This document shows, in pieces, positions 37,371 through 45,267 of a stretch of 64,000 nt of DNA. Each line of letters starts with the position of its first letter. The stretch's first letter is position 1. A model generated the notes under the pieces. That model saw nothing but the letters and a program-made list of their open reading frames with translations. It searched no databases and was not told the DNA's origin. The stretch lies in assembly GCA_002352225.1 (NCBI GenBank), contig DEIA01000042.1:1-64000 (forward strand). Direction: 5' to 3'. Made by a program: the position numbers and the translations under genes. Origin of the DNA: Flammeovirgaceae bacterium UBA2786 (GTDB lineage Bacteria; Bacteroidota; Bacteroidia; Cytophagales; Cyclobacteriaceae).

Positions 37371-37804
37371 GGCTGCACACGGAAATAAATCTCTCTGGTA
37401 TTTTCATTAACGGTATCTATTCGTACTTCAAATCTTTGCGAAGGCAAAAAGGTAATCACCTTCTCGGCCCACTCAATCAAACACAAATGACCTGAAGCCA
37501 GGTACTCTTCAAAACCCAAATCAAGTGCCTCTGTATCGCGTTTCAGCCGGTAAAAATCAAAATGATAAACCTGGTTCTCAGCTCGTCCATATTCATTTAC
37601 AATTGAAAACGTTGGGCTTGTTACCAAATCAGTAAGGCCCAGCTGCTTTACAATGGATTTAACTAAGGTGGTTTTACCACTTCCCATCTCCCCCTGCAAA
37701 GTCCAAACGGTAAATGCTGCACCCGCTTTAAGCAATTCATCGGCCGTTTCTGGCAACGATGATAGGGTTACAGGTTTACTACACTTCTTCCAATCGTCAG
37801 GCAT
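37367..37804 (-). CDS. tsaE: tRNA threonylcarbamoyladenosine biosynthesis ATPase TsaE
   Basis: 145 residues. The Walker A motif GEMGSGKTTL (about 38-47) followed by SPTFSIVNEY and YHFDFYRLK is the TsaE signature. It acts with TsaB and TsaD to make t6A at position 37 of ANN-decoding tRNAs. It overlaps porX upstream by eight bases and ald downstream by four, so it is translated as part of a coupled operon. Confidence 0.93.
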   Translation of the reverse strand: MPDDWKKCSKPVTLSSLPETADELLKAGAAFTVWTLQGEMGSGKTTLVKSIVKQLGLTDLVTSPTFSIVNEYGRAENQVYHFDFYRLKRDTEALDLGFEEYLASGHLCLIEWAEKVITFLPSQRFEVRIDTVNENTREIYFRVQP

Positions 37805-39356
37805 TTTTCGAAGATAGCAAAATATATGGAATGATTACCTCTTCCAGGCTTACCCCGCCATGCTGAAATGTGTCTTTATAAAAATTAACGTAGTAGTTGT
37901 AATTATTGGGATACGCGAAAAACTGATCTTCGGTAGCAAAAACATAGGCTGTAGAAACGTTGGTTTTGGGAAGAAAAAAACGCTCTGGCTTAGCCGCTTC
38001 AAAAATCTTATCACCTTCAAATCCCAGGTTTTTACCTTGTTTGTAACGCAGATTGGAGTTTACGCTCCTATCGCCCACAATTTTAAATGGTCGCTTTACG
38101 CGAACTGTACCATGATCGGTGGTAATAATCAGTTTCACTTTCTTCTCTGATATTTTTCTCAAAATATCAAACAAAGGCGAGTGCATAAACCACGATTTTG
38201 TAATGGACCGATAGGCTGCTTCATCGGGCGCCAGCTCACGAATCATAGCCATATCGGTACGGGCATGCGAAAGCATATCCACAAAATTGTATACGATTAC
38301 GTTCAGATCGTTATGAAACAGATTGTTGATCGAATCAGCCAGGTCGCGGCCTTCTTCGAGTTTCTTAATTTTATTGTAAGAGAATTTTATGTTCAGATTA
38401 TTCTTGCGCACTTGTTTCGCCAGAAAATCATCTTCAAAATTATTCTTCGATTCATCTTCATCTTCACCCACCCACAGATCGGGATGCGTCTTGGCCATTT
38501 CAGAAGGCATAAGGCCCGAAAAGATAGCATTGCGGGCATAGGCAGTAGTGGTGGGCAAAATAGAATAATATGATTCTTCTTGTTCGATATTGAAATATTC
38601 ATTCAACACAGGCTCAATAACTTTCCATTGATCCCACCGCAGATTATCGATCAACACAAAAAAACAAGGCGTTCCGCTCTTGAGTTCAGGAAAAACTTTC
38701 TTCTTCATCAACTGATGCGAGAGCAAAGGCTTATCGGCATTCGGATTGTTTAGCCAGTTTTCATAGTTACGTTTTATAAACCGGCAGAAGTTTACGTTTG
38801 CCTCTACCTTCTGCATCTCTAATACTTCTCCCATATCCCGGTTATCCGCTTCCTCCATCTGCAATTCCCAAAACACCAGTTTTTTATAGATGTCGGCCCA
38901 TTGCTCGTGGTTCATATCATCCAGAAAAGCCATGCTTATTTTTCTGAACTCCTGCTGATAGCTTGAATTTGTTTTCTCAATTACCAGACGCTTGTTATCT
39001 AAAATCTTTTTGATAGACAACAGAATCTGACTTGGATTAATGGGCTTAATCAGGTAATCGTCAATCTTAGCTCCTATTGCCTCTTCCATTATCTGCTCTT
39101 CTTCGTTTTTGGTAATCATTACTATGGGCAGATTGGGCTTATTGTTTTTGATCTGGGCCAGTGCTTCCAGGCCCGACATACCGGGCATATGTTCGTCCAG
39201 AAACACAACATCGAAGTGGCGTGCCTCACTTAATTCCACAGCCTCGGCACCATTGTTTACAGGAGTAATGTCGTATCCGCGTTGTTGCAGAAACAAAATG
39301 TGTGGTTTGAGCAAATCAATCTCATCGTCAGCCCATAAAATGCTATATCTTTGCAT
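37797..39356 (-). CDS. porX: PorX response regulator with PglZ domain, T9SS control
   Basis: 519 residues. A receiver domain (1-120) has the acidic pair D10-D11, phospho-acceptor Asp54 (VFLDEHMPG) and Lys in LIKPINP. A linker of about 90 residues leads to a PglZ (alkaline phosphatase superfamily) domain (about 210-515) with ILPTTTAYARNAIFSG, TTDHGTVRV and HGGVSLEEVI, the metal-site regions. PorX works with the sensor PorY to control T9SS and, in studied species, its PglZ domain acts on nucleotides or oligonucleotides. Its presence here fits the T9SS-type domain in the 20756-22675 protein. Heads a four-gene or three-gene minus-strand operon. Confidence 0.93.
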   Translation of the reverse strand: MQRYSILWADDEIDLLKPHILFLQQRGYDITPVNNGAEAVELSEARHFDVVFLDEHMPGMSGLEALAQIKNNKPNLPIVMITKNEEEQIMEEAIGAKIDDYLIKPINPSQILLSIKKILDNKRLVIEKTNSSYQQEFRKISMAFLDDMNHEQWADIYKKLVFWELQMEEADNRDMGEVLEMQKVEANVNFCRFIKRNYENWLNNPNADKPLLSHQLMKKKVFPELKSGTPCFFVLIDNLRWDQWKVIEPVLNEYFNIEQEESYYSILPTTTAYARNAIFSGLMPSEMAKTHPDLWVGEDEDESKNNFEDDFLAKQVRKNNLNIKFSYNKIKKLEEGRDLADSINNLFHNDLNVIVYNFVDMLSHARTDMAMIRELAPDEAAYRSITKSWFMHSPLFDILRKISEKKVKLIITTDHGTVRVKRPFKIVGDRSVNSNLRYKQGKNLGFEGDKIFEAAKPERFFLPKTNVSTAYVFATEDQFFAYPNNYNYYVNFYKDTFQHGGVSLEEVIIPYILLSSKNA

Positions 39357-39415
39357 GAGGTATATCGTAAAAACTTTCTAAGTTAAACGATATAATGTAA
39401 TCTAAGGCTGTCAGC

Positions 39416-40645
39416 TTGAACAAAAAGAAAATCATTAACGATCCGGTTTACGGTTTTATCGCTATACCTGGCGAGTTAATTTACGATTTGATACAACACC
39501 CGTATTTCCAACGCCTGCGTTACATTAAACAATTGGGGTTAAGCGATCTGGTTTATCCCGGTGCACACCACACCCGTTTTCACCATGCATTAGGCGCCAT
39601 GCACCTGATGGGCCGGGTCTTAAAAACGCTTCAACAAAAAGGTGTTGAAATTTCTGATGCAGAGGCAGAAGCAGCCCAGATTGCCATTTTACTGCACGAC
39701 ATAGGGCATGGCCCTTTTTCGCACGCCCTGGAAGAAACTTTATTAAAAGAAGTTAATCACGAAAGTATTTCATACCTGTTTATGCGGGAATTAAATACCC
39801 GCTTTAACGGAGCACTGGATCTTGCCTTGCAGTTTTTCAGAAACAGCTATCCGCGTAAGTTCTTTCACCAACTGGTAAGCAGCCAATTGGATATCGATCG
39901 TCTGGACTATCTGACCCGCGATAGTTTTTTTACAGGCGTAATGGAGGGCACTATAGGAGTAGATCGGATTGTGGCTATGCTAAATGTACACAATGATCAA
40001 TTAGTAGTAGAGGAAAAAGGAATTTATAGTATCGAAAATTTTTTACACGCGCGCAGGCTCATGTATTGGCAGGTGTACCTGCATAAAACGGCATTAAGCG
40101 CAGAGCGAATGTTGGTTAACATTATAAAGCGGGCACAATACCTGTTGCAGGCCGGAGAATATCTGCCTGCCAGCGAAGCCCTTACCTGTTTGCTTAAAAA
40201 GGATTATCGTATTGAAGATTTTACAAACGATAAAGAATTGCTCGATTTGTTCGGGCAACTGGATGATCACGATATATGGGGAGCCATTAAACTTTGGCGC
40301 AACCTTCCCGATGCAATCCTTTCGGGTTTATGTAACCGGTTGCTGCAACGCGAACTGTTTCAGATTGTGATTTCGGCTAACCCAATTAAAAAAAGCGAAG
40401 TAGTAAAAGTACGGCAGGAAATTAGTCAGGTGTTTGGTGTGCTTCAAAAGGATACTCAATATCTGTACTCGTATGGAACCGTAAGTAACGAAGCCTATAT
40501 TTCGGGGGGTAAATCAATAAACATTCTTACCCGAAACGGAGATGTACTGGATATTGCCCACGCTTCTGATTTACCCAGTATAAAAGCAATTAGCAAAATC
40601 GTTGAAAAAAACTATTTATGCTGGCCCAAAAACATATCTTTGTAA
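39416..40645 (+). CDS. HD domain phosphohydrolase (SAMHD1-like family)
   Basis: 409 residues. The HD metal motif is complete: the first histidine in TRFHHALGAMHL, then ILLHDIGHGPFSHALE, and the downstream Asp in SQLDIDRLDYLTRDS. These fit the dNTP triphosphohydrolase/SAMHD1-type branch of HD hydrolases; whether it hydrolyses dNTPs is not shown by sequence. The start is TTG (39416), with no ATG in frame nearby. It is divergent from porX and immediately upstream of lpxD, an order I recognise as common in Bacteroidota. Confidence 0.85.
   Translation: MNKKKIINDPVYGFIAIPGELIYDLIQHPYFQRLRYIKQLGLSDLVYPGAHHTRFHHALGAMHLMGRVLKTLQQKGVEISDAEAEAAQIAILLHDIGHGPFSHALEETLLKEVNHESISYLFMRELNTRFNGALDLALQFFRNSYPRKFFHQLVSSQLDIDRLDYLTRDSFFTGVMEGTIGVDRIVAMLNVHNDQLVVEEKGIYSIENFLHARRLMYWQVYLHKTALSAERMLVNIIKRAQYLLQAGEYLPASEALTCLLKKDYRIEDFTNDKELLDLFGQLDDHDIWGAIKLWRNLPDAILSGLCNRLLQRELFQIVISANPIKKSEVVKVRQEISQVFGVLQKDTQYLYSYGTVSNEAYISGGKSINILTRNGDVLDIAHASDLPSIKAISKIVEKNYLCWPKNISL
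40635..40642 (+). promoter_or_regulatory. -7 element TATCTTTG for lpxD
   Basis: Exact TAnnTTTG inside the last codons of the HD gene, 54 bases before ATG 40696. No clear -33 TTG. The lipid A genes may also be read through from upstream. Confidence 0.4.
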
Positions 40646-40695
40646 AGGCTTACATTCTCATAAATACAAACTGTTCGTAACAAGCAAATCAATCT

Positions 40696-41766
40696 ATGGA
40701 GTTTAGCATTGCGCAAATTGCAACCATGCTGGGCGGTGAAGTGAAAGGAGATGCATCGGAAAAAATTTCGATGCTTGCGAAAATTCAGGATGCCAGAAAA
40801 GGTCAGGTTGCGTTTCTCTCTAACCCGAAATACGAGCATTTTATTTACACCACACAAGCCAGTGCGGTAATTGTTAAAAGAGATTTTATCCCCAGAAAAG
40901 AGTTAACCACCGCCCTTATTCTGGTCGATGACCCATACTCCAGTTTTACAGCATTACTGGAAGAGTATCATAAACTTATTTCGTTTCAGAAAAGTGGCAT
41001 TGAACAACCATCTTTTCAAAGTGAAACCGCCACTGCAGGAAAAAATATTTACAGAGGCGCATTCTCGTATATAGGAAGCCAGGTAAAGATTGGGGATAAC
41101 GTAAAAATTTACCCCCATGTTTTTATTGGGGATAATACCATAATTGGTAACAACACCATTTTACATCCGAACGTAAAAATTTATGCCGGCTCGCGCATCG
41201 GAAACAATTGTGTAATTCATGCCGGTACAGTTATTGGAAGCGATGGATTTGGATTTGCGCCTCAGGAAGATGGCTCTTACAAAACTATTCCCCAACTGGG
41301 CAATGTATTAATTGAAGATAACGTAACCATTGGTGCCAATACAGTAATTGATTGCGCTACTATGTTTGGCGATTCTACCATTATCCGCCAGGGTGTAAAA
41401 CTGGACAACCTGATTCAGATTGCCCATAACGTTGAAGTAGGTAAAAACACGGTAATAGCAGCTCAGGCGGGAATTTCCGGATCTACAAAAGTGGGCGAAA
41501 ACTCGATGATTGCCGGACAGGTTGGTATTGCCGGCCATCTGGTAATTGCAAACCGAACGCAGATTGGGGCACAGGCGGGTATTTCAAAATCAGTAAAAGA
41601 AGAGGGCCAGCAGATTTTGGGCTACCCTGCTTTTGAAATTAAAGACTATTTCCGCTCGTATGCGGTTTTTAAGCGGTTACCAGAATTAAACGACCGGCTG
41701 CGCGATCTGGAGAAGAAAATGGCCGCAGTTACTCCTGCCGAAACAGCTTCGGGCAATGGGCAATGA
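40696..41766 (+). CDS. lpxD: UDP-3-O-(3-hydroxyacyl)glucosamine N-acyltransferase
   Basis: 356 residues, normal LpxD length. The N-terminal uridine-binding domain (about 1-100) precedes a left-handed beta-helix of hexapeptide repeats (about 110-320, for example IGNNTILHPNVKI, VGENSMIAGQVGIAGHL) and a C-terminal helix. The conserved catalytic segment GFAPQEDGSYKTIPQLG is present. It adds the N-linked hydroxyacyl chain in lipid A synthesis, third step after LpxA and LpxC. First lipid A gene of the block. Confidence 0.95.
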   Translation: MEFSIAQIATMLGGEVKGDASEKISMLAKIQDARKGQVAFLSNPKYEHFIYTTQASAVIVKRDFIPRKELTTALILVDDPYSSFTALLEEYHKLISFQKSGIEQPSFQSETATAGKNIYRGAFSYIGSQVKIGDNVKIYPHVFIGDNTIIGNNTILHPNVKIYAGSRIGNNCVIHAGTVIGSDGFGFAPQEDGSYKTIPQLGNVLIEDNVTIGANTVIDCATMFGDSTIIRQGVKLDNLIQIAHNVEVGKNTVIAAQAGISGSTKVGENSMIAGQVGIAGHLVIANRTQIGAQAGISKSVKEEGQQILGYPAFEIKDYFRSYAVFKRLPELNDRLRDLEKKMAAVTPAETASGNGQ

Positions 41767-41778
41767 ACGGCCCAAGGG

Positions 41779-41810
41779 TTTGGTAATGGGTACCCAACCC
41801 GTTAAATTTG
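41779..41810 (+). promoter_or_regulatory. Promoter TTTG-N20-TAAATTTG for lpxC-fabZ, with inverted repeat
   Basis: TTTG at 41779-41782 and TAAATTTG at 41803-41810, 20 bases apart, 14 bases before ATG 41825. An imperfect inverted repeat GGGTTTGG (41776-41783) and CCCAACCC (41793-41800; seven of eight bases pair) lies between or over the two elements and could be an operator. The operator idea is inference. Confidence 0.6.
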
Positions 41811-41824
41811 CGCACTTTTAGGCT

Positions 41825-43225
41825 ATGAGGTTAAATCACAAACAGCAGACTATCAAGAAGTCCGTAACCCTTTCGGGAGTGGGCTTGCACACCGGGGTGC
41901 AAACCAACATGACCTTCTTGCCGGCAAAACCCAACCACGGTATAAAATTTCAACGCATCGATTTACCCGGCATGCCCATAATTGATGCCGATTGCGATCG
42001 CGTGGTAGACGTATCGCGCGGAACAACCATTGAACAAAGTGGTGCCCGCGTAAGCACTATTGAGCACACCCTGGCCGCCCTTGTTGGCCTTGAAATAGAT
42101 AATGTACTTATTCAACTGGATGGCCCCGAAGCTCCCATCATGGACGGAAGTTCTATTCAGTTTGTAAATATTCTAAAAGAGGCTGAAGCAGAAGAACAAA
42201 ATGCGTTGCGCGATTTTTACGAGGTACAGGATAGTATCTTCTACCGCGAAGCAGCCCGTAATGTAGAAATTGCCGCCTTGCCTTTAGATGATTACCGCGT
42301 AACGGTAATGATCGATTACAACTCCCCTGTGTTGGGCAGTCAGCATGCATCAATCACCAACATTCGTCAGTTCGAAAAAGAAATTGCATCGTGCCGTACC
42401 TTCTGCTTTCTGCACGAGTTAGAGATGTTGTATAAAAACAATCTGATTCGCGGTGGCGATTTGAACAATGCCATTGTAATTGTAGATCGGGTTGTTGAAA
42501 ACCACGAATTGGAAAACATTGCCAAAATGTTGGGCAAGCCGCGTGTAGAAGTAAAGAAAGAAGGCATTCTCAATAACATAGAACTTCGTTACAATAACGA
42601 ACCTGCCCGCCATAAACTGCTGGATATAATCGGAGATCTGGCGCTGGCCGGCCGACCGTTGAAAGCCCAGATTCTGGCTGCGCGCCCGGGGCATGCCGCA
42701 AATGTGGCTTTTGCGCGTAAGCTCAAAAAACTAATGCAGGAAGACGACAAGAAAGGGCGCCCTAAATACAACCCCAATCTTCCTCCGGTAATGGACATTA
42801 ATAAAATTACCGGAACGCTTCCACACCGCTATCCATTCCTGCTTATCGATAAAGTAATTTACCTCGATAATGAAACCGTTGCCTGCGTTAAAAACGTAAC
42901 GTATAACGAGCCCTACTTTCAAGGCCACTTTCCGGGCAACCCGGTAATGCCAGGCGTACTTCAGGTTGAAGCCATGGTGCAAACCGGAGGTATTCTGGTA
43001 CTCAATACCGTACCCGATCCTGAAAATTACTGGACTTATTTTTTAGGTATTGAAAACTTCCGGTTTCGGAAAATGGTTTTGCCAGGCGATACACTTGTGA
43101 TTCAGTGCGATTTGATTGCACCTATCAAACGTGGTATTGCTAAGATGTATGGCCGTGGCTATGTGGGCAACAGTTTGGTTTGTGAAGGCTCCATGACAGC
43201 CAGTATCGTTAGAAAAGATTCATGA
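41825..43225 (+). CDS. lpxC: Fused LpxC deacetylase and FabZ dehydratase
   Basis: 466 residues. Residues about 1-310 are LpxC (SVTLSGVGLHTGVQTNMTF, IEHTLAALVGLEIDNV, LDGPEAPIMDGSS), the zinc-dependent deacetylase that commits to lipid A synthesis. Residues about 325-466 are FabZ, with HRYPFLLIDKV and the catalytic GHFPGNPVMPGVLQVEAM, which dehydrates 3-hydroxyacyl-ACP for fatty acid synthesis. This fusion is well known in Bacteroidota and couples two paths that compete for hydroxyacyl-ACP. A good promoter precedes it, and lpxA follows with a four-base overlap. Confidence 0.96.
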   Translation: MRLNHKQQTIKKSVTLSGVGLHTGVQTNMTFLPAKPNHGIKFQRIDLPGMPIIDADCDRVVDVSRGTTIEQSGARVSTIEHTLAALVGLEIDNVLIQLDGPEAPIMDGSSIQFVNILKEAEAEEQNALRDFYEVQDSIFYREAARNVEIAALPLDDYRVTVMIDYNSPVLGSQHASITNIRQFEKEIASCRTFCFLHELEMLYKNNLIRGGDLNNAIVIVDRVVENHELENIAKMLGKPRVEVKKEGILNNIELRYNNEPARHKLLDIIGDLALAGRPLKAQILAARPGHAANVAFARKLKKLMQEDDKKGRPKYNPNLPPVMDINKITGTLPHRYPFLLIDKVIYLDNETVACVKNVTYNEPYFQGHFPGNPVMPGVLQVEAMVQTGGILVLNTVPDPENYWTYFLGIENFRFRKMVLPGDTLVIQCDLIAPIKRGIAKMYGRGYVGNSLVCEGSMTASIVRKDS

Positions 43226-44025
43226 GTAAGTACCCGTTAAGTAATGTTCACCCCGAAGCTCAAATCGGCAACAATGTTGTAATTGAGCCTTTCGCTACCG
43301 TACAAAAAAATACCATAATTGGCGATGGCACCTGGATTGGCCCCAATGTTACCATTATGGAGGGTGCCCGCATTGGTAAAAATTGCAAAATATACCCGGG
43401 GGCAGTGGTTTCGGGCGAACCTCAAGACCTGAAATTTAAAGGCGAAATTACCACCACCGAAATTGGCGATAACACTACCATACGCGAGTGTGTAACTATT
43501 AACCGCGGCACGGTTGATAAATTCAAAACTGTTATTGGAAGCAACTGCCTGATTATGGCCTATGCCCACATTGGCCACGATTGTATTATTGGAAATTATT
43601 GTATCCTTGGCAATACCGTGCAGCTAGCCGGCCACGTAATTATTGATGATTATGCCATTTTTGGCGGAGCTTGCGCAGTACAACAATTTTCTAAAATTGG
43701 TGCGCATGCCTACATAGGCGGAGGTTCGCTGGTACGCAAAGATGTACCTCCTTATACCAAAGCTGCACGCGAGCCATTATCGTATGCCGGTGTAAATACC
43801 GTTGGCTTAAAAAGAAGAGGATTTTCTGCAGAAAAGATAAACGACATTCAGGAAGCCTATAGAATTATTTTCTTAAGAGGACTGAACAGTACAAGAGCAT
43901 TAGACCAGGTAGAGAAAGAACTGGCACCAAGCCCCGAGCGCGATTATATCATTGATTTTATCCGCACCAGCGAACGCGGAGTAATGAAAGGGTTTGCCAC
44001 TAACGCAACACTGGATGAAGATTGA
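43222..44025 (+). CDS. lpxA: UDP-N-acetylglucosamine O-acyltransferase
   Basis: 267 residues. A hexapeptide-repeat beta-helix (about 1-190, for example IGKNCKIYPGAVVSGEPQDL and YAHIGHDCIIGNYCILGNTV, including the catalytic His region AHIGHDC) followed by the C-terminal helical domain of LpxA. It performs the first acylation of lipid A synthesis. Start overlaps the lpxC-fabZ stop (ATGA), so the two are coupled. Confidence 0.96.
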   Translation: MSKYPLSNVHPEAQIGNNVVIEPFATVQKNTIIGDGTWIGPNVTIMEGARIGKNCKIYPGAVVSGEPQDLKFKGEITTTEIGDNTTIRECVTINRGTVDKFKTVIGSNCLIMAYAHIGHDCIIGNYCILGNTVQLAGHVIIDDYAIFGGACAVQQFSKIGAHAYIGGGSLVRKDVPPYTKAAREPLSYAGVNTVGLKRRGFSAEKINDIQEAYRIIFLRGLNSTRALDQVEKELAPSPERDYIIDFIRTSERGVMKGFATNATLDED

Positions 44026-44629
44026 GGCCAAAGATCTGAGCAAGCGGTTTAACCGCGAGTGGATTTTTAAAAACCTCAATTTTCAGTTTACCGAAAACCG
44101 GTATGCCATTGTTGGCCCCAATGGCTCAGGTAAATCTACCTTGCTGCAGATTTTATGGGGACAGATGCTACCCAGCAAAGGCGAGCTATCATACAGTATT
44201 AACAATACCATTATTACGGCCGATGAGGTGTTTAAACATGTAGCAATTGCCACCCCATATCTGGAATTAATTGATGAGTTTACCCTTACCGAAATGGTGG
44301 ACTTTCATTTTCACTTTAAAAAACCACGCCACCAAAAAAATACACAGGAATTGCTCGAATTATTTGAGCTGAGCCATGCGCACGATAAAACCATTGCTAA
44401 TTTTTCTTCGGGCATGCGGCAACGGTTAAAACTTGGCCTCGCATTTTATTCGCAAACAGAATTTCTGTTTCTGGATGAACCCACCACCAATCTGGATAAA
44501 AAAGCCATTGCCTGGTACCAACAACATCTGGCCGGTATTTCTGCTGAAACCATGGTAATTATTGCCAGCAACCAGGAACATGAATACCCAGCCACAGCCG
44601 TTAAACTGGATATTTTAGACTATAAGTAG
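44015..44629 (+). CDS. Orphan ABC transporter ATP-binding protein
   Basis: 204 residues from ATG 44015; a TTG at 43994 would lengthen the overlap and is disfavoured. Walker A GPNGSGKSTLL (about 31-41), signature NFSSGMRQRLKLGL, Walker B EFLFLDEPTTNLD and the H-loop region are present, so it is a full ATPase subunit. No permease gene follows. It overlaps lpxA by 11 bases, so it is expressed with lipid A genes. It may energise a permease elsewhere, perhaps for envelope lipids, but this is inference. Confidence 0.85.
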   Translation: MKIEAKDLSKRFNREWIFKNLNFQFTENRYAIVGPNGSGKSTLLQILWGQMLPSKGELSYSINNTIITADEVFKHVAIATPYLELIDEFTLTEMVDFHFHFKKPRHQKNTQELLELFELSHAHDKTIANFSSGMRQRLKLGLAFYSQTEFLFLDEPTTNLDKKAIAWYQQHLAGISAETMVIIASNQEHEYPATAVKLDILDYK

Positions 44630-44746
44630 CGGTTACAAACCGGAATAAGCCGCGATTAAATACAGAATTAAGGTTTTTGACAAAAAACCCGTTTTTTAAA
44701 CCAAGCCCTTTTTACTATGTTTAAGACTGATTTTAACATCCAAAGC

Positions 44747-45220
44747 ATGAAAATTCTGAGAGTAATTTCTTTTCTGGCCGTGGCGGTGGCGCTAAGTACA
44801 TATATGGGGTGTAAATCCAAAGGTTCAGACCCAGAGCCTATTGCTGATGTGCAGTTTGCTAAACTTGCTAAAACGTGGAAAGTGAGTACCGTTAGTCGTG
44901 ATGGTGAAGATCAGACAGCAAACTATACTGGGTTTCAACTTGTTTTAGGTGGAACCAAAGGAAATCCTCCTTTTTCATATACAACAACAGCAAGACCTAC
45001 ACTTAGTCCATGGAAAGCCAGTGGGATTTGGGAATTTGGCTCGGCTGTCGAAACGCAGATCGTAAGAGACAAAGGTGCTGCTGAATTACCAGAAGGGTTG
45101 GCAATGACTTACACAGTAACTGAATCTACCTTAACACTAACCTTTCAGTATAATGGTGATGGTTACAATGCAAAAACTGAACAGGTGCAAGGCCCCTGGA
45201 TTTTTACTTTTGTACTTTAA
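44747..45220 (+). CDS. Small lipoprotein of unknown function
   Basis: 157 residues from ATG 44747, which gives a proper lipoprotein signal with lipobox TYMGC (Cys22); an upstream ATG at 44717 adds ten residues and is less likely. The mature part is a beta-rich domain with KLAKTWKVSTVSRDGEDQT and LTLTFQYNGDGY, resembling lipocalin-like small lipoproteins of Bacteroidota. Function unknown. It ends at a strong terminator shared with the converging mutS2. Confidence 0.75.
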   Translation: MKILRVISFLAVAVALSTYMGCKSKGSDPEPIADVQFAKLAKTWKVSTVSRDGEDQTANYTGFQLVLGGTKGNPPFSYTTTARPTLSPWKASGIWEFGSAVETQIVRDKGAAELPEGLAMTYTVTESTLTLTFQYNGDGYNAKTEQVQGPWIFTFVL

Positions 45221-45240
45221 TTGTTCAAAAAATTAGATTT

Positions 45241-45267
45241 AAAGCCCCGATACATCGGGGCTTTTTT
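45241..45267. terminator. Bidirectional intrinsic terminator
   Basis: Arms AAAGCCCCGA and TCGGGGCTTT with loop TACA, then TTTT. It serves the lipoprotein; on the minus strand the A/T sides also permit termination after mutS2, whose TAA stop (45266-45268) begins within the T tail. Confidence 0.88.
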
